Assembly: GCA_019155185.1 (NCBI GenBank)
Contig: CM032797.1
Coordinates: 14,718,659 to 14,782,658 of the forward strand
DNA from: Beaufortia kweichowensis
Taxonomy: Eukaryota; Chordata; Actinopteri; Cypriniformes; Gastromyzontidae
Length of the DNA: 64,000 nucleotides
Direction: 5' to 3'
Each line of letters begins with the position of its first letter. Position 1 is the stretch's first letter. Positions 20,406-31,742 of the stretch are shown in pieces. Below the pieces are notes generated by a model. The model saw only the letters and a list, made by a program, of their open reading frames with translations. It did not search any database and was not told where the DNA came from. The position numbers and the translations under genes are program-made.

Positions 20406-23400
20406 TCAATCTGTAAGCAGCAGTAGATGCTGGGAGTCCTCAGGTACAGCACGACTCAAGACCGAGTACCACGGAGCTCCTGCTGCAGGAGGTGAAGAGG
20501 GAGACGGTGTGGGAGGAGCTGTTTTCTTTAGTCCAGAGGCTTTAGCACTGGTCAAACCCACTCTGTCTTTTAAAATCTGAAAGAATGACAGAACAACTGT
20601 CATTTAATCAAAAATGTTAATGAAATGAATATGATATGGAGATTAATTACGGTTGTGACAATATGCCGATATATTACATGTCACAATACAAAAAAATGTG
20701 AGATATGTATCAGAGCTATGTTTGACAATGTGACATCTGTTTGTTTGAGCTACTAACATGTGACCTATGTCAATATTCAATGTTTACATTTTCTTGCTTT
20801 CTTGTAGGGTTCAACTTTCTTGTGACAGATCTATTTTTGTTCATTAATTTACATACAGAAGGTTGATGGATAATATATTGGAAATGAATCTGTTTCTTAT
20901 TTCTGTTTCATTAATTCTTCATTTATGTTTTGTTTAAAATATCAAAATATAGTCATAATCGTGGACCCAGTATCATATTGTTGCATGAGATGAGTGTATC
21001 AATACACCCCTATATTGTAACAAACTAACACACTTAAAAATAACCGAAAATATATAAACATAATACACTATATATAATACAATATAATACAGTATGTCAA
21101 TATGCTGTTTGTTTATTTTCATATCTCTTAACATCTTGTTAATCTGTCTAAGGTAAACATTTTAAAATTGTTTGACTATCTACACATGCAGTCTGACGTC
21201 TTTAAGCATATCAGCTGTTTTTCAAGTACAGGCCAGCCAGCATAAATTAATGCTTTTTATAATCAATTACATTTAACTTTACAGACACTTATTAAAACAA
21301 GATACATAACAGGAATAATATTAATTCACAAACCTGTCGTAGCCTGTCCTCGTATCGATGATCTGGCTCTAAAGGTTGTTTCTCTGGGACTGGCATTTTC
21401 CATCGACACAGTTCTGCTTTCAACTCTGCACCATTAAACAGTACCAGAGGGTCCAGTCCATTCTGGTTTATTAGCTCCACCAGACACTCTTTATAATGTA
21501 ACCTACAAGCAGACAAAACATCTGAGAACATTTCTCGGTTTGCTGGATTTAGATAAGGTAACCTGTTATGCCTTACATGCAGTAACCACTGTATTCAGAC
21601 GGTCGTCCACACGGCTCCTCTTTCACAGCTCCTGTTTCTTGGAACTCCATTACACCACAAATACCTATAACCGAATCATTATAAACATGTACAGCCAAAA
21701 CCCTATATAAGGAACATTTATGTGTAGACAAGCAAAAATATGTACCTGTTGAGTGTCCTCCTATTGTACCTTTGGGCCTGAATATTAGAGGATGCGAAAC
21801 TCCATAGTACTAAAAAGGTAACAGATTTAGAATGACACGAAAGTGATTAAATACTTTATTATTACATTATTCCTGTAAACACAGTGAAGACGATTCTCAC
21901 CTGCAGCAGGTCCCGTAGTCTCAAAACACTCCAGTCTCTTAAATGATACAGGCAGTCTCGAGGGTGATGAGCATGTAAGCCCTTAGCGCGACATTCAGCA
22001 GAAAAATTACAGGCCTGCAGAGACACCATTAATAATTCTCATTATTTATAAATGATACAAACTCCAATAGGAGAACTGAACGGAAGAAACTTACGACGCC
22101 CTGTTTAAACGGCTTTCCGCATCCGCCGCAGAATTCATGCTGGCACTGAGTGCATTTGAAATGCAAACAACCTCCTTTGGCCAGGAGGAAGCGAAATTTG
22201 CATTTTGGACAGTCTGAAATAGGACATTCAAAATGTTACGAAAGATAACCTGGGATGCTTTAAAGTTCAAAGAGACCCATGTCCACGTTTTACCTATTTT
22301 GTTCCTGCTAAGAAGCTGCTCCAGCTTTGAGTTCTGATACTCGGGGCTATTGAGTTGCTCCCACTCTTTGAACTTCTCACAGGAGATTCCATCATGCTGT
22401 GGAGCCCACTAAAAAACAAGCATCAAAATCAAGAACATCCATCAGGAGCGCTATCAAAGCGGCCGGGAGCGCTTCTGAATATTTTTACTAAACCTAGACA
22501 AAACCTCAAAGAGATCACCTACAGGCCGTTTGCACTGAAAGCATGTGCTTTTTCCACAACTGGGGCAGTCCATCCTTAGCCGGTGTGCTTCATGAAGGAG
22601 TCCAAAGCAGCACTAGACAATACACAAAAAAGGCCTTTTAAAAAATGTAGAAGCATAAAATGCTATTGTGGTCAGATCTGATAGTACATTACATGTTTGT
22701 GAATGATGGAACTCACGTGTGCACACCAGCGGAAGTTGGGCATTTCCTGCAGAGCCTTGTCTCTGAGCTTGCTTTGAAAGAGCTCATGGATCTGAGGGTC
22801 CAAATAATACCTGATCTACAAGTACAACAAGATACACAATATATTACAAGTGGTACAATAAATTAGATGCATGGTACTCTTATTAAATTACATCACTTAA
22901 TGTCAAAGGCCATAAACAGGGTCGGAGCTCTGCACCTGTGTGTCGAGCAGACTGAAATACTCCATAGTGTCCTCTCTTCTGCCTCCTCGTACATCAGGAA
23001 GATTACAGAGGGGACACACTGCGTGCACAATACTCTTTTCTTTAATAACAGAGGAGAAGTATTTCTTAAAGCAGCTCTCACAGAACGTGCAGGAACAGTG
23101 TGTCATGGTGATCATCTAAAGAGACATAAGTTGCATAATAAATATTAAGTATAAAATTTCATGGTTTTTTTACATGAACATTTAAAGTTCTTTCATTTTA
23201 TTGTTGTCATATTTTCATCTTTCATGCTTAAATATTAAATACTACACATGCAAGGAAATGTTGTTGTTTTTACTTTTTGGTAAAATGAATATTAGAATGA
23301 GAACAAAGAAGAATGTTCTGAATTGACATAAAAATAATGAGAAAATGCAAAAGATTAAATATTTTTGTCTAGTTGTAAAATATGACTGGGACACGTTTTG

Positions 23401-26400
23401 TCAAGATTCAAATATTCAATATTCACACATATGATACCCATATCATTTAACATAAATAATATATTTCACAGTGGCTTTATTTGATTAGGACAAGTGGCCA
23501 GTTAATATCTTCTCACCCGGTTAACGGATACTTGCTCCTGGCATATAGGGCAGTCATGGGAGAGATATTTCAGAGCAGAGGGGAGATCTCGACACGACTG
23601 CACTGCTTCCAGCACGTCTGTAGGGCTAAAACTGCAACCGTCCAGACTCAAGATGCTTTTGAACATTTCCGCTTTCTCACCGTGGACACCACCTGGGATC
23701 TGACAGTAGGTTGTGTGTATAGTGCAATCCTGTGCAAACGAGTGAGTGAGAAGCATGTGAAAGGGATATTCTCATATGATCTACTCTTACCTCCATATCT
23801 TCAAACTTCTTCAGCTGAATAAAAAAATGCTGCTCATTAATTGTAATCACCCTTTCAGGCTGTTTCAGAACATGTGCTGCATCTGGAAAATAAATAAGAA
23901 AAAAAGGTCAACAATTAAATATTTTATTTACCTGTTGACCTAAGAATTAGATACTTGGAAGTGCTTGAATTTACCAAAATGTCATCAATAATGTATTTAG
24001 AGAAAAATTTGCATGAAGGAATACATAAAACTGTCTATGTCAGACACTTAAAACACAAAGAGAGATGATAACTCTGAGCTTCAAGAATCATCTCAGATCA
24101 AGTCTTGCGAAATTTTCTTCAAGTGGAAAATAAAATCTACATGGGTGACAGTAACAATAGATAAATGTGAGTGAATTTAGTGACAGTTATCACTTGTGTC
24201 CCATACCTCTGTGGTCTCTGAACAGGATCCAGGCCTGGTCTGGCCGTGCTGCAGGATATTTAACATCCAGAACCTCTCCTCCAGCATTCTGCTTTCTCTG
24301 GAAGTAAATGGTTAGCTTGTTCCTCATCTTGCTTGGAGAGACGCCCACAGGAAGTCTGTTTACCACCAATCTGTGACAATTATCTACTAATTTTTGGTGA
24401 CCCATGGAGTCATCTTGACACTGTGCCCCAGCATGGAGAACATCTTTATGAGAAAAGTACAATGATTTTTAATACAGCCATTAAAGAAATTAAAATTCTT
24501 AAATATATTTCAATTAATTATAAATAAATAAACACACTTGAACTTTAGTCTTTACTGTCTATCTTTGCTTTACTAACCAGCATTAAAGAAAATAATTTCA
24601 GTCCTGACCGGACTCACTATTGAATAATAAAACAACCTAAATAAAACTTTTCAAAAATACTTTTAAATGATGTGATATGTTGTGATATATACCTTTGTCT
24701 CTGTTGTCCAGCTGGTACATGTTGACTACTCTTTGTAACTGAATGTTTTTGAAAAGGTCATCGATTTCATTCACATCTGAAGAATTGCTGGTTGCACCTA
24801 AAACAGAGATAATCAAATATTAATCCAAAATATTTATGAAGAGCTAAGCATTTTATTACTCCAAAAAAACATTTACCCGTGGTGGGAGAGATGAAAGGGT
24901 TTGTTTGGTGGTTAGTCTGTAACGTTTGTGCTCCAAATGTGATCCCAAAATCCAGCAACTCCTGTGTGTATGATCTTCCTACAGCGCTCATGTCAGTTCC
25001 ACTGGCCTCCGACAGACTACTGTGGAACTTTGTACTCTTGGGTAGGGCTAGAAGAAGAAACCTCATGGTTAGCATAGAAAAGAAAATGAAAGTCTGCAAT
25101 ATTAATTGATGTCAATATACCGGTAAAGATTACACTACAAGAGGGTCACAGATTTATTGCACTTTGTGTAATGTTGTATAATTTTACCGCTAGTTACCGC
25201 TATTTTAAGAAAAAAAGGGAATTTAATTGTCGATCAGTTTGAGTCGTGCTGATGTTCAAGCTGATTTGCTGCCAGATTTGCAGCCTGTTCCTGTATTTTT
25301 TTTAATAAGAACATGCGCTAGACAGATGTCTTTAACAGCTGTGATGCATCTCACTGTATTTTCAGCATCTCATACCATGGCATGAGTATCTAATATTTGA
25401 GATAACACATCAAATTACAGTTCAATTTTTAAGTCGAAAGACCTGTATTTCGCTTCTCTCCTGACAAATTTCTTGCACAAATAATGTCCTTTCTTCCTAC
25501 TTTCTATCCTACACAAGTATTTATAGCAAAAAAACCAGTGTTTACTGTTGCTGGCGTGCTGAGTCACTGATGAGGTGGACATTTCATGTTTAGCAGTGGA
25601 TGAATTCTGCATAGAAGTGCTGCTTGCATGCGGCCAGCTACAGCACAAACAAGAAACACAGAAGAAGACTGGGGTCAAGAGTTCATTTACTATAAATTCT
25701 GAACCATTTAGCCTGCTGTCACTAACCTGCCATACGATGTACCAGGGCTCGGGTGGACCACAGGTTCAGCAGGCTTTGCTTGTGGAGAAAGTGAAAAAGC
25801 TTCGACTGGGTGAGTGGCAAAAAGGGGAGTTTCACGCTGAAAGGCAGCAATCATTTCCTCCAGAACTATTGTCAAGTTTGACCACCCCTGGGAAACAAGA
25901 AGCATTTAAATCCAGAGAAAATCACATAATTCAAAGAATAAAATGTACAGTATAACAGCTACAAAATGGCTTACAACTTTCCAGTTGCTGAGACAGTGGA
26001 GAAGAACACAACCAGACGCATCCACATTGCTGCTTTTTGCATTGATCACCATAGAGGATGAGGGACAGACGAAACACCGGGGTGGGTTTTGGGGATGAGT
26101 CTCATGGATCCAGATGCAAACTGGAATGTTGTACTTGTTGCCTTTATAAAAACATGATACAGATTATATAAGCAAGTGAGATAATGTTAGAAACAGTGAT
26201 TTGAAAGAGACAACTTTTACACTACTTCTACCTGTTGAAATCAATTACCTTCATATGTTACAGGAACTGTGCCACCCAAATAAACCAACTTCTTCTTATC
26301 ATTGTTGGGGTAGACTGTACAAAGAGAAGAAACTCAACACATGAAAAAGCCCACACTAATACATTTACTACAACCGCTTAAATGCAACCGTGTAGTCATA

Positions 26401-26590
26401 CATAATTCAGTAATAGCTCAAAAGCATTCTCTCTGAATCACTTTACAATCACAGATGCTTCTGTCAAGTTCTCTCATAAGCTTTCAGAAAGTAACTCACA
26501 ATAATAGTCCACATAGAGCTGCAGATCTGGGTAATCTCTCAACACATCTCTGATGTCATCAAGCACCTCATTGGGGTAACAGTAATTACA
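20406..26590 (-). CDS. HOIP/RNF31-like RBR E3 ubiquitin ligase with N-terminal UEV and RRM-like domains (5' end incomplete)
   Basis: Probable ubiquitin ligase making Met1-linked or other chains. Exons from 5': 26590-26500, 26314-26249, 26141-25975, 25887-25727, 25637-25546, 25047-24877, 24797-24693, 24443-24207, 23882-23791, 23699-23517, 23115-22936, 22815-22717, 22612-22523, 22408-22294, 22213-22095, 22014-21901, 21809-21746, 21664-21577, 21502-21334, 20576-20406. All phases agree: 857 residues plus a missing first exon. Order, numbered from the first resolved residue: UEV ~1-135 (LGGTVPVTYEGNKYNIPVC; EEMIAAFQRETPLF), Ser-rich linker, RRM-like ~308-392, UBA-like ~405-440, RING1 from CPIC 444, IBR ~546-596, RING2 from CPKC 618 with HOIP-like catalytic Cys in KGGCLHF (~632), LDD to ~801, Pro-rich tail. 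RING1 to LDD tracks HOIP closely (HHPRDCLYHLRDW). PUB and NZF domains of HOIP are absent. Could be annotated elsewhere as rnf31-like. Confidence 0.9.
20640..21015. mobile_element. Possible degraded DNA-transposon remnant
   Basis: In the last intron of the RBR ligase. The sequence runs from GGTTGTGACAATATGCCG to ATCAATACACCCCTATA, resembling the 'AGGGGTGTA...GATACA' ends common in fish hAT-type non-autonomous elements. Internal sequence is too decayed to be sure. Confidence 0.3.
21334..23699 (-). other. UBA-RING1-IBR-RING2-LDD module (HOIP-like)
   Basis: Ten exons encode the catalytic half. RING1: CPIC then HCSCTFCESC then CPLC. IBR: WCAHC, DCPSCG, TCFQCKR and the W/H/C region. RING2: DCPKC, GGC(L)H with the thioester Cys two residues before a His as in HOIP, then CTQCQHEFCGGC. 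LDD: RAKGLHAHHPRDCLYHLRDW, EEPCGRPSEYSGYC and LHYKECLVELINQNGLDP match the HOIP linear-chain determining domain. These features predict RING/HECT-hybrid chemistry with Met1 specificity; the specificity is inference. Confidence 0.92.
23791..24443 (-). other. RRM-like (NMI/IFP35/PARP14-type) domain exons
   Basis: Exons 24443-24207 and 23882-23791 encode HRLVVNRLPVGVSPSKM..LTIYFQRK..GGEVLDVKY..QAWILFRDHRDAAHVLKQPERVI. The pattern of a short beta strand, LP.GV, a helix with 'L.IYFQ..', GGGEV and 'A.I.F.D...A..VL' is that of the RRM-like repeats in PARP10/PARP14, DTX3L and NMI/IFP35. In those proteins the fold mediates protein-protein contacts in interferon-linked complexes. Assignment is by remembered pattern. 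Confidence 0.65.
25727..26590 (-). other. UEV domain exons of the RBR ligase
   Basis: Four exons (26590-26500, 26314-26249, 26141-25975, start of 25887-25727) encode a domain like TSG101/UEVLD. Landmarks are LGGTVPVTYEGNKYNIPVC (TSG101 LTGTIPVPYRGNTYNIPIC), ETHPQNPPRCFV, NVDASG and SNWK, then EEMIAAFQRE (UEVLD KEMIAKFQEE). In active E2 enzymes a Cys follows the NGKI-type turn; here that position is Leu (GCVLLHCL), so it is expected to be catalytically dead as an E2 but may bind ubiquitin or Pro-rich late-domain peptides. Confidence 0.88.
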
Positions 26591-27357
26591 CTATTGAGAA
26601 AACATTAAGAGAATGATCATGAACTGGAGAGAAATTAAACTGCACTTTACACAAATACAGTACACATACAGTAGTGTCCTATTACCATTTAAAACATTTT
26701 AAAGCATTAAATAACACACATAAATACCTATATTTTGATGTGACAGCTAATAGATATTTTAGAAAAACTATTAAGTGCAAATAAAAGAGAAATTTATAGT
26801 CATTTATTTACATCCAAAAATGTAAATTCTTCTTCTCTGTCATTTGAAACATGTATGACTGTCATTACTGTCAATATTAAAGATATCAATAATGTTCTTT
26901 GCAGGGTCATATATTATTGTTGAATGAACTATGCCTTTATGGAAGCCAAGAGTCAACTTACAGACTTTATTTTAAAAGTTTCAGATCCTGTTTGGCCCCT
27001 ATTTACATCATGTAACTCGCAGCATGGTGAAAATATAGATGTTAGTGCAACGGAGGCAGATGCATGTTAATGTTTACCCGGATGTCCCATATGCTAAACA
27101 AACTTCCATACAACAACTACACTACCGTATAGCTACAACAGCCACTGTTGTTACAATAAAAATGGCAAAGTTGTTAGTTACGTACCAAAATTAAATGACC
27201 AAAAATACTTTCTAATTTCAAAATTATTATTTTTTCAAAATTACGAAAGAAAAAGATTAATTGAGGTTATTTATTGACGGTTTCCTGTAGTAACGACAGC
27301 AGTAATGTGTTGGCGGAATCTCTGGTTTCTATGGTTATTGCTGTAGGATAGTTGATC

Positions 27358-27452
27358 ATGTTAGCACTAATTTGGCGACCATCATATGACCCATTAAAGA
27401 ATCTACTTCAGAATATCATCGAGCTGTGGATAAGTGATGTTTTACAGCAGTG
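27358..27452 (+). other. Candidate first coding exon of an unidentified gene
   Basis: ATG at 27358 opens a frame of 31 codons plus 2 nt (MLALIWRPSYDPLKN...) that ends precisely at a near-perfect donor, CAGTG|GTAAGT at 27,452/27,453. It is divergent from the RBR ligase, so the intervening 0.7 kb could be a bidirectional promoter. I do not recognise the peptide, and no matching second exon was found in the next 36 kb. It could instead be a non-coding first exon or a chance match. Confidence 0.3.
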
Positions 27453-27767
27453 GTAAGTCATGCGTTTTGATCGTAATCTTACACTACTGTTTATTAGCTT
27501 GTTAGCTCATTAACCAGTACAGTCTGCTACTGTTCACATACACGTACCTTGACAAGTGTTTTATATGTCAGATCGGCTGTAACACGCGACATGTTCACCC
27601 TGTAACTGCATGTGTTTAGCGTCAAGTAACGTTATATTGAAAGGGCAAAATCATATCTGTTGCTTCCTCCATTGCCCAAGTTTACATGTCAATCGGGCAG
27701 TTTTGGTTTTCTTTTACCCGTAAACGTCAGTACGCGCCGCTGATACCGAAAGTCTGACTGCAGTGCT

Positions 27768-27778
27768 CCGCCATATTG
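27768..27778 (+). promoter_or_regulatory. YY1-like element in a local GC-rich patch
   Basis: CCGCCATATTG matches the YY1 consensus (CCGCCATNTTG). It sits in a short CpG-containing stretch (ACGTCAGTACGCGCCGC...) unusual for this AT-rich region, so it may mark a promoter near 27.7 kb. Confidence 0.35.
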
Positions 27779-27839
27779 AGTGTGGCAAGAAGCACTTTGA
27801 CTTTGACTATTTTTGCCTAAATAAGTCATTTATGTAATA

Positions 27840-29880
27840 AGGGACGCGGATAGTGGAGTGGTTCTGGCTAATTAAATTGGGTTCTAATAAATGACACGGA
27901 GATAGAGACAAAAGTAAGGCACAGATTTAGAAAAAGTGAAAATATAGCAGAATGGCAACTCCCAGTGTTGTACTGCGTCTTTCTGAACACTAGATGTCAG
28001 TATAGTGCATACAATCTGCTCCCTCAGCACTGAAGCTTTATACCATTACACACTAATAACTACTGTGCAGATTTATGTTTTATCTAGGTCAATGCAGAAT
28101 GCCCTGTATAGCTTAGTAAGCAACAAGACTTTCACCCAAATTTATGCATTTAACTTAATAAACTAAAAGGTTGTAAAACATTTAAAAATATCGCTATAAT
28201 CATTTTAGTACAAGAAAATAAAGTCATATTACCCAATATCTTCACATATTTTATTTATTTTCTGCAAATACAGTGGAGTCGAGGAAAAAATCTGGGGTTT
28301 TGTAAAACCTGGAAACGAAAGATTCTGACATACTATGAATAAGAAATATATTTCTTCATTAAGTTTGTGCATGTTCTGAGTACAGAAAAATGTCAGTAAT
28401 AAATGTAGATAAATTTGTTACATAAATTTGTAATAGCGTGCCTGTATTTGCCAATTTTAGTACATGTTGACATTCAATCATATAAGAAGATGCTAAACAA
28501 GTCAGTCTGAAATTTTGTTAATTTTACAAGTAAACTATTCACTTTGAACACTTTGAATAGTTTTTGTGTTAATATAATCTAACAATATCAAAGCCTTTGT
28601 GGCCCAAAGTGGTCCCAACTTGACCGAAATATGCTAAAACTGTGCATGATAAAATCATGGCTGATCCTCTTTCATTAAAAACCTTTAAAATATTAACACA
28701 CAAAATACCTCATACAGTGGTCATATAAAGACAGATGTCATCTAGAATTTAAGTTCCGGGCAGTTTGGCAAAACAATCTTGTGCTACACAACCGAGATAA
28801 CAGAGTCATTTTCTGACTCACCCCAAGTTTATTTTTTGAAAGCTATGAGATGTCCAAGGCACAGAGTGGGTGGACGGCAGGACACAGAATGAAAAGTGAT
28901 TTATGATAGTGAGATAGTGATAAGAGAAGCAGTGAAACGAATGCAGTTGTCAGTCAATTGTAAAGGCACGACCCCGGTTCTGCTCATGACAATATCTATC
29001 TGCCACGCGTTATTATGGTGTACTGTGAAGGTGACCCCCAAAGGTATGAGAACACAGTCCTCTTGCTGAAAGTGGGCCACTGCATCAGGGAAATACACAT
29101 ACTGATAGACTTATCTTATCTTGATCTTTTCTTATTCAGTATAACATTAGTTCAAATGTCTTATTCTTATAGTTATGTCTTAAATGAAAACCGTGCACGT
29201 TCACACAATGTTTTGTTTAACCCACATCTGTAGATGTTCTATAGCACATGTAAAATGTCAGTGTGGTTACTAACAAGATGACTTTTTTCACGGCACTCCT
29301 TCATATTAAATAGTAATAGTTTTTTGTGTGAATCACCTGGCTGAAACATAACAGCAAGCCAAGGTGAGATGGTCTCCCAGGTCCATTCATTCATTGTACC
29401 ACTGCCCTACTTCTAGACAATGGAAGCACACTTGGCTGCACGCGTTTCACTTTGGTGAAGCAAAAGCAACAGCAGGCCTTCTTCGCTTTTACCCCCCGAG
29501 TGAATTTACCCCAGCTGTGCATTAAGCCTTCTAGTCCCCGTCTCTCACCGCACGCACACACACGCGCGACCACAAAGTGCACACACATGGCTTCACAGTC
29601 TTTATTGGTTCTGAGTTAGGCTGTACACAGCTGCTGCTCATACTTGAAGCCAGGCTCAAACAGACCGATGCTGTCTGAGGGCCCATTCCAAACCTCTCTG
29701 AGGTTCAATAATGGCGACATTACCAGCAGCAACGTCTCTTTGACACATGCAGTGTTTCCACATGAAAGTGGGCGTGCGTCGCTCGCTCCTGCCTGGAAAG
29801 ATATAAAAGTCCCACAGGCATTGGGGTCTCTTTAAATTAGTAGATGTGCAAGACTTTGTGGGGATAGAAAAGCAAAACTA
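27840..29880. other. Gene-free stretch
   Basis: No coding exon recognised. Positions 29,330-29,830 are richer in G/C and less repetitive than the surroundings and include a CACACACGCGCG tract; this may be regulatory DNA, but nothing specific can be assigned. Confidence 0.5.
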
Positions 29881-29889
29881 TTGGCCCAT

Positions 29890-30665
29890 CCAAATAGCTC
29901 TAATTAAAACCTGATGTAGGGTGGAGGGCTTTTGACTGTCAGGGTGGGACTGTGAAGTCAAAGCGATCCAGATGGAGAAGTGGAAAGAGACCACAAGCTT
30001 CTCTTTATAAGGCTTTGAAAAACTATGGACTATTGATAAACAAACAGACACATAGATGGATGTAGATATATATTGCACGTATGGATTTAGGACTTTATGC
30101 GCCAAGACAGTTTCACAATTCAAAATTGACCCTATTCTCTTTATAAAGCTTTCTAAAAACTACAAACTGTATAAATAGATCGACAGACAGAAAGACAGAT
30201 ATCACAGATGTAGATAGACAGATGTAGATAGATATTTCATGTAAGGATTTAGGACTTCATGTACAAAGACAGTTTTACAATTCAAAATTGACCCAAATGA
30301 TTGTGAAGTCAAAGCGATCTAGATGGAAAAAGTGGAGCACAAACTTGTCTGTATAAGGCTTTCTAAAACCTACAGACTATTGATAGACAAATAGACAGAT
30401 AGATGTAGATACATATTGCATGTATGGATTTAGGACTTTATGCACCAAGACAGTTTCACAATTTAAAATCCACCCTAATGATTGGGAAGTTAAAGCGAAC
30501 CAGATGGAAAAGTGGAAACAGACAACAAACGTCTTTTTATAAAGCTTTCTAAAAACTACAAACTGTATAGATAGACAGACAGACAGACAGATAGATATGT
30601 GCAGATAGATATTGCATGTAAGGGTTTAGGACTTCATATGCAAGTTCAAAATCCACCCTAATGAT
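29890..30665. repeat. Degenerate tandem array, ~160-200-bp unit, with TAGA/CAGA tracts
   Basis: Four diverged copies share GGATTTAGGACTT (near 30,083, 30,247, 30,427, 30,625), CAGTTTCACAATT, GCTTTCTAAAAAC and, in three places, AAGTCAAAGCGATC or variants. Spacing of the shared blocks is 164-198 bp. Short TAGA/CAGA microsatellites lie within each unit. Confidence 0.85.
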
Positions 30666-30839
30666 TGTACCATTTATCTTGCCAATGTTCATGGAAATGG
30701 AGTTTAAATGGGCAGTGCCAAAAAAGGGAATTACAACAAAGCCTGAAGAAAAACCCACAAAAACAATACAGACACAATCGCTTGTACGCCTGTGTATTTA
30801 AGGTTATGTGCATATGTGAGAGTGTGAAAATGTATATAT

Positions 30840-30875
30840 GTTCTTACCCGTCTATGTGTGTGTGTGTGTATATAC
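30840..30875. repeat. TG microsatellite
   Basis: Short (TG)n run followed by TATA. Confidence 0.8.
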
Positions 30876-30894
30876 CGCAAGGTATTTGATGTAT

Positions 30895-31330
30895 TTTTTG
30901 TGCATTTGAACTAGTTGAAGGCTAAGGAGGGCTTGTCAGATCCACTCCAGCCCAGAGAGGGGGCTCTCTAATGGGGTTTGTCATCTGCTAATGATAGCTC
31001 ACAGCCGTGAGCCGCCAGAGGTTTAGAGGAGCTTTGCAAAAAGGGAAGAGATCCATAATGATTTGGCATCTCTTAATGAGAGCCAGTGGGCATCCTTGAC
31101 CAGTGCTCGGTATGCTTTACTACAGGGAAATGGCAAGAGAAAAAACCCCCACTGGAAAAGAGCAGTCGGCCGTTAACCCCTCAGCCTGCCACAGCACATT
31201 TACCATCAGCACCTCTGTAAAGCTATCCATGCCTGAATTAACCCTTTAACCATCTGCAAGAGCACATTTAACACCAGATATGCTTTCAGGTCAGAGACGT
31301 GACATTTCAGCCTTAAACCCCCCGGGCAGT
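30895..31330. promoter_or_regulatory. Putative conserved noncoding element
   Basis: Long stretch of high complexity without repeats or open frames, containing homeodomain-type TAATGA/TTAATGAG cores (CTCTAATGGGG, CTGCTAATGATAGC, TCTTAATGAGAG). It resembles vertebrate developmental enhancers. Conservation was not tested. Confidence 0.3.
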
Positions 31331-31742
31331 TGTGTTACTGAATGAAAAACATGAAAATGTTCCACATACAAAATGTTCTTATGCTGCACTTGTTATGAAA
31401 GGTTGAGTCATGAATTTACTTTTAAATCTGACCTGTTCAACATATGCTGCAGTCACATTTCTCTCTAGCCGTGTAAAAGTTTGCATTGTTTTCATACAAC
31501 TGACAAAATTATAATAAATCCAAAAAACGATATAAAGCAAATAAGTTCAGCACACTGTTTGATTCATAAATCGTATATTGTTATTCGAGATTATATCCCT
31601 ATTCACAAGCTTGTTATACCATCCCATCTCTCTTCTGGAGTAATAATGGCTGTTTTGCTTTGTCAATTTTGCTTACTTTGTTGTGTACATTGGTTGGTAC
31701 CTGTGAACTGTTACTGTTCCACAGGTGTATTAGTTCACAATT

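Noticed and set aside
29520..29600. CACACACGCGCG tract considered as a CpG-island promoter
   Set aside because: Too short and simple-sequence in nature; no first exon or consensus elements around it.
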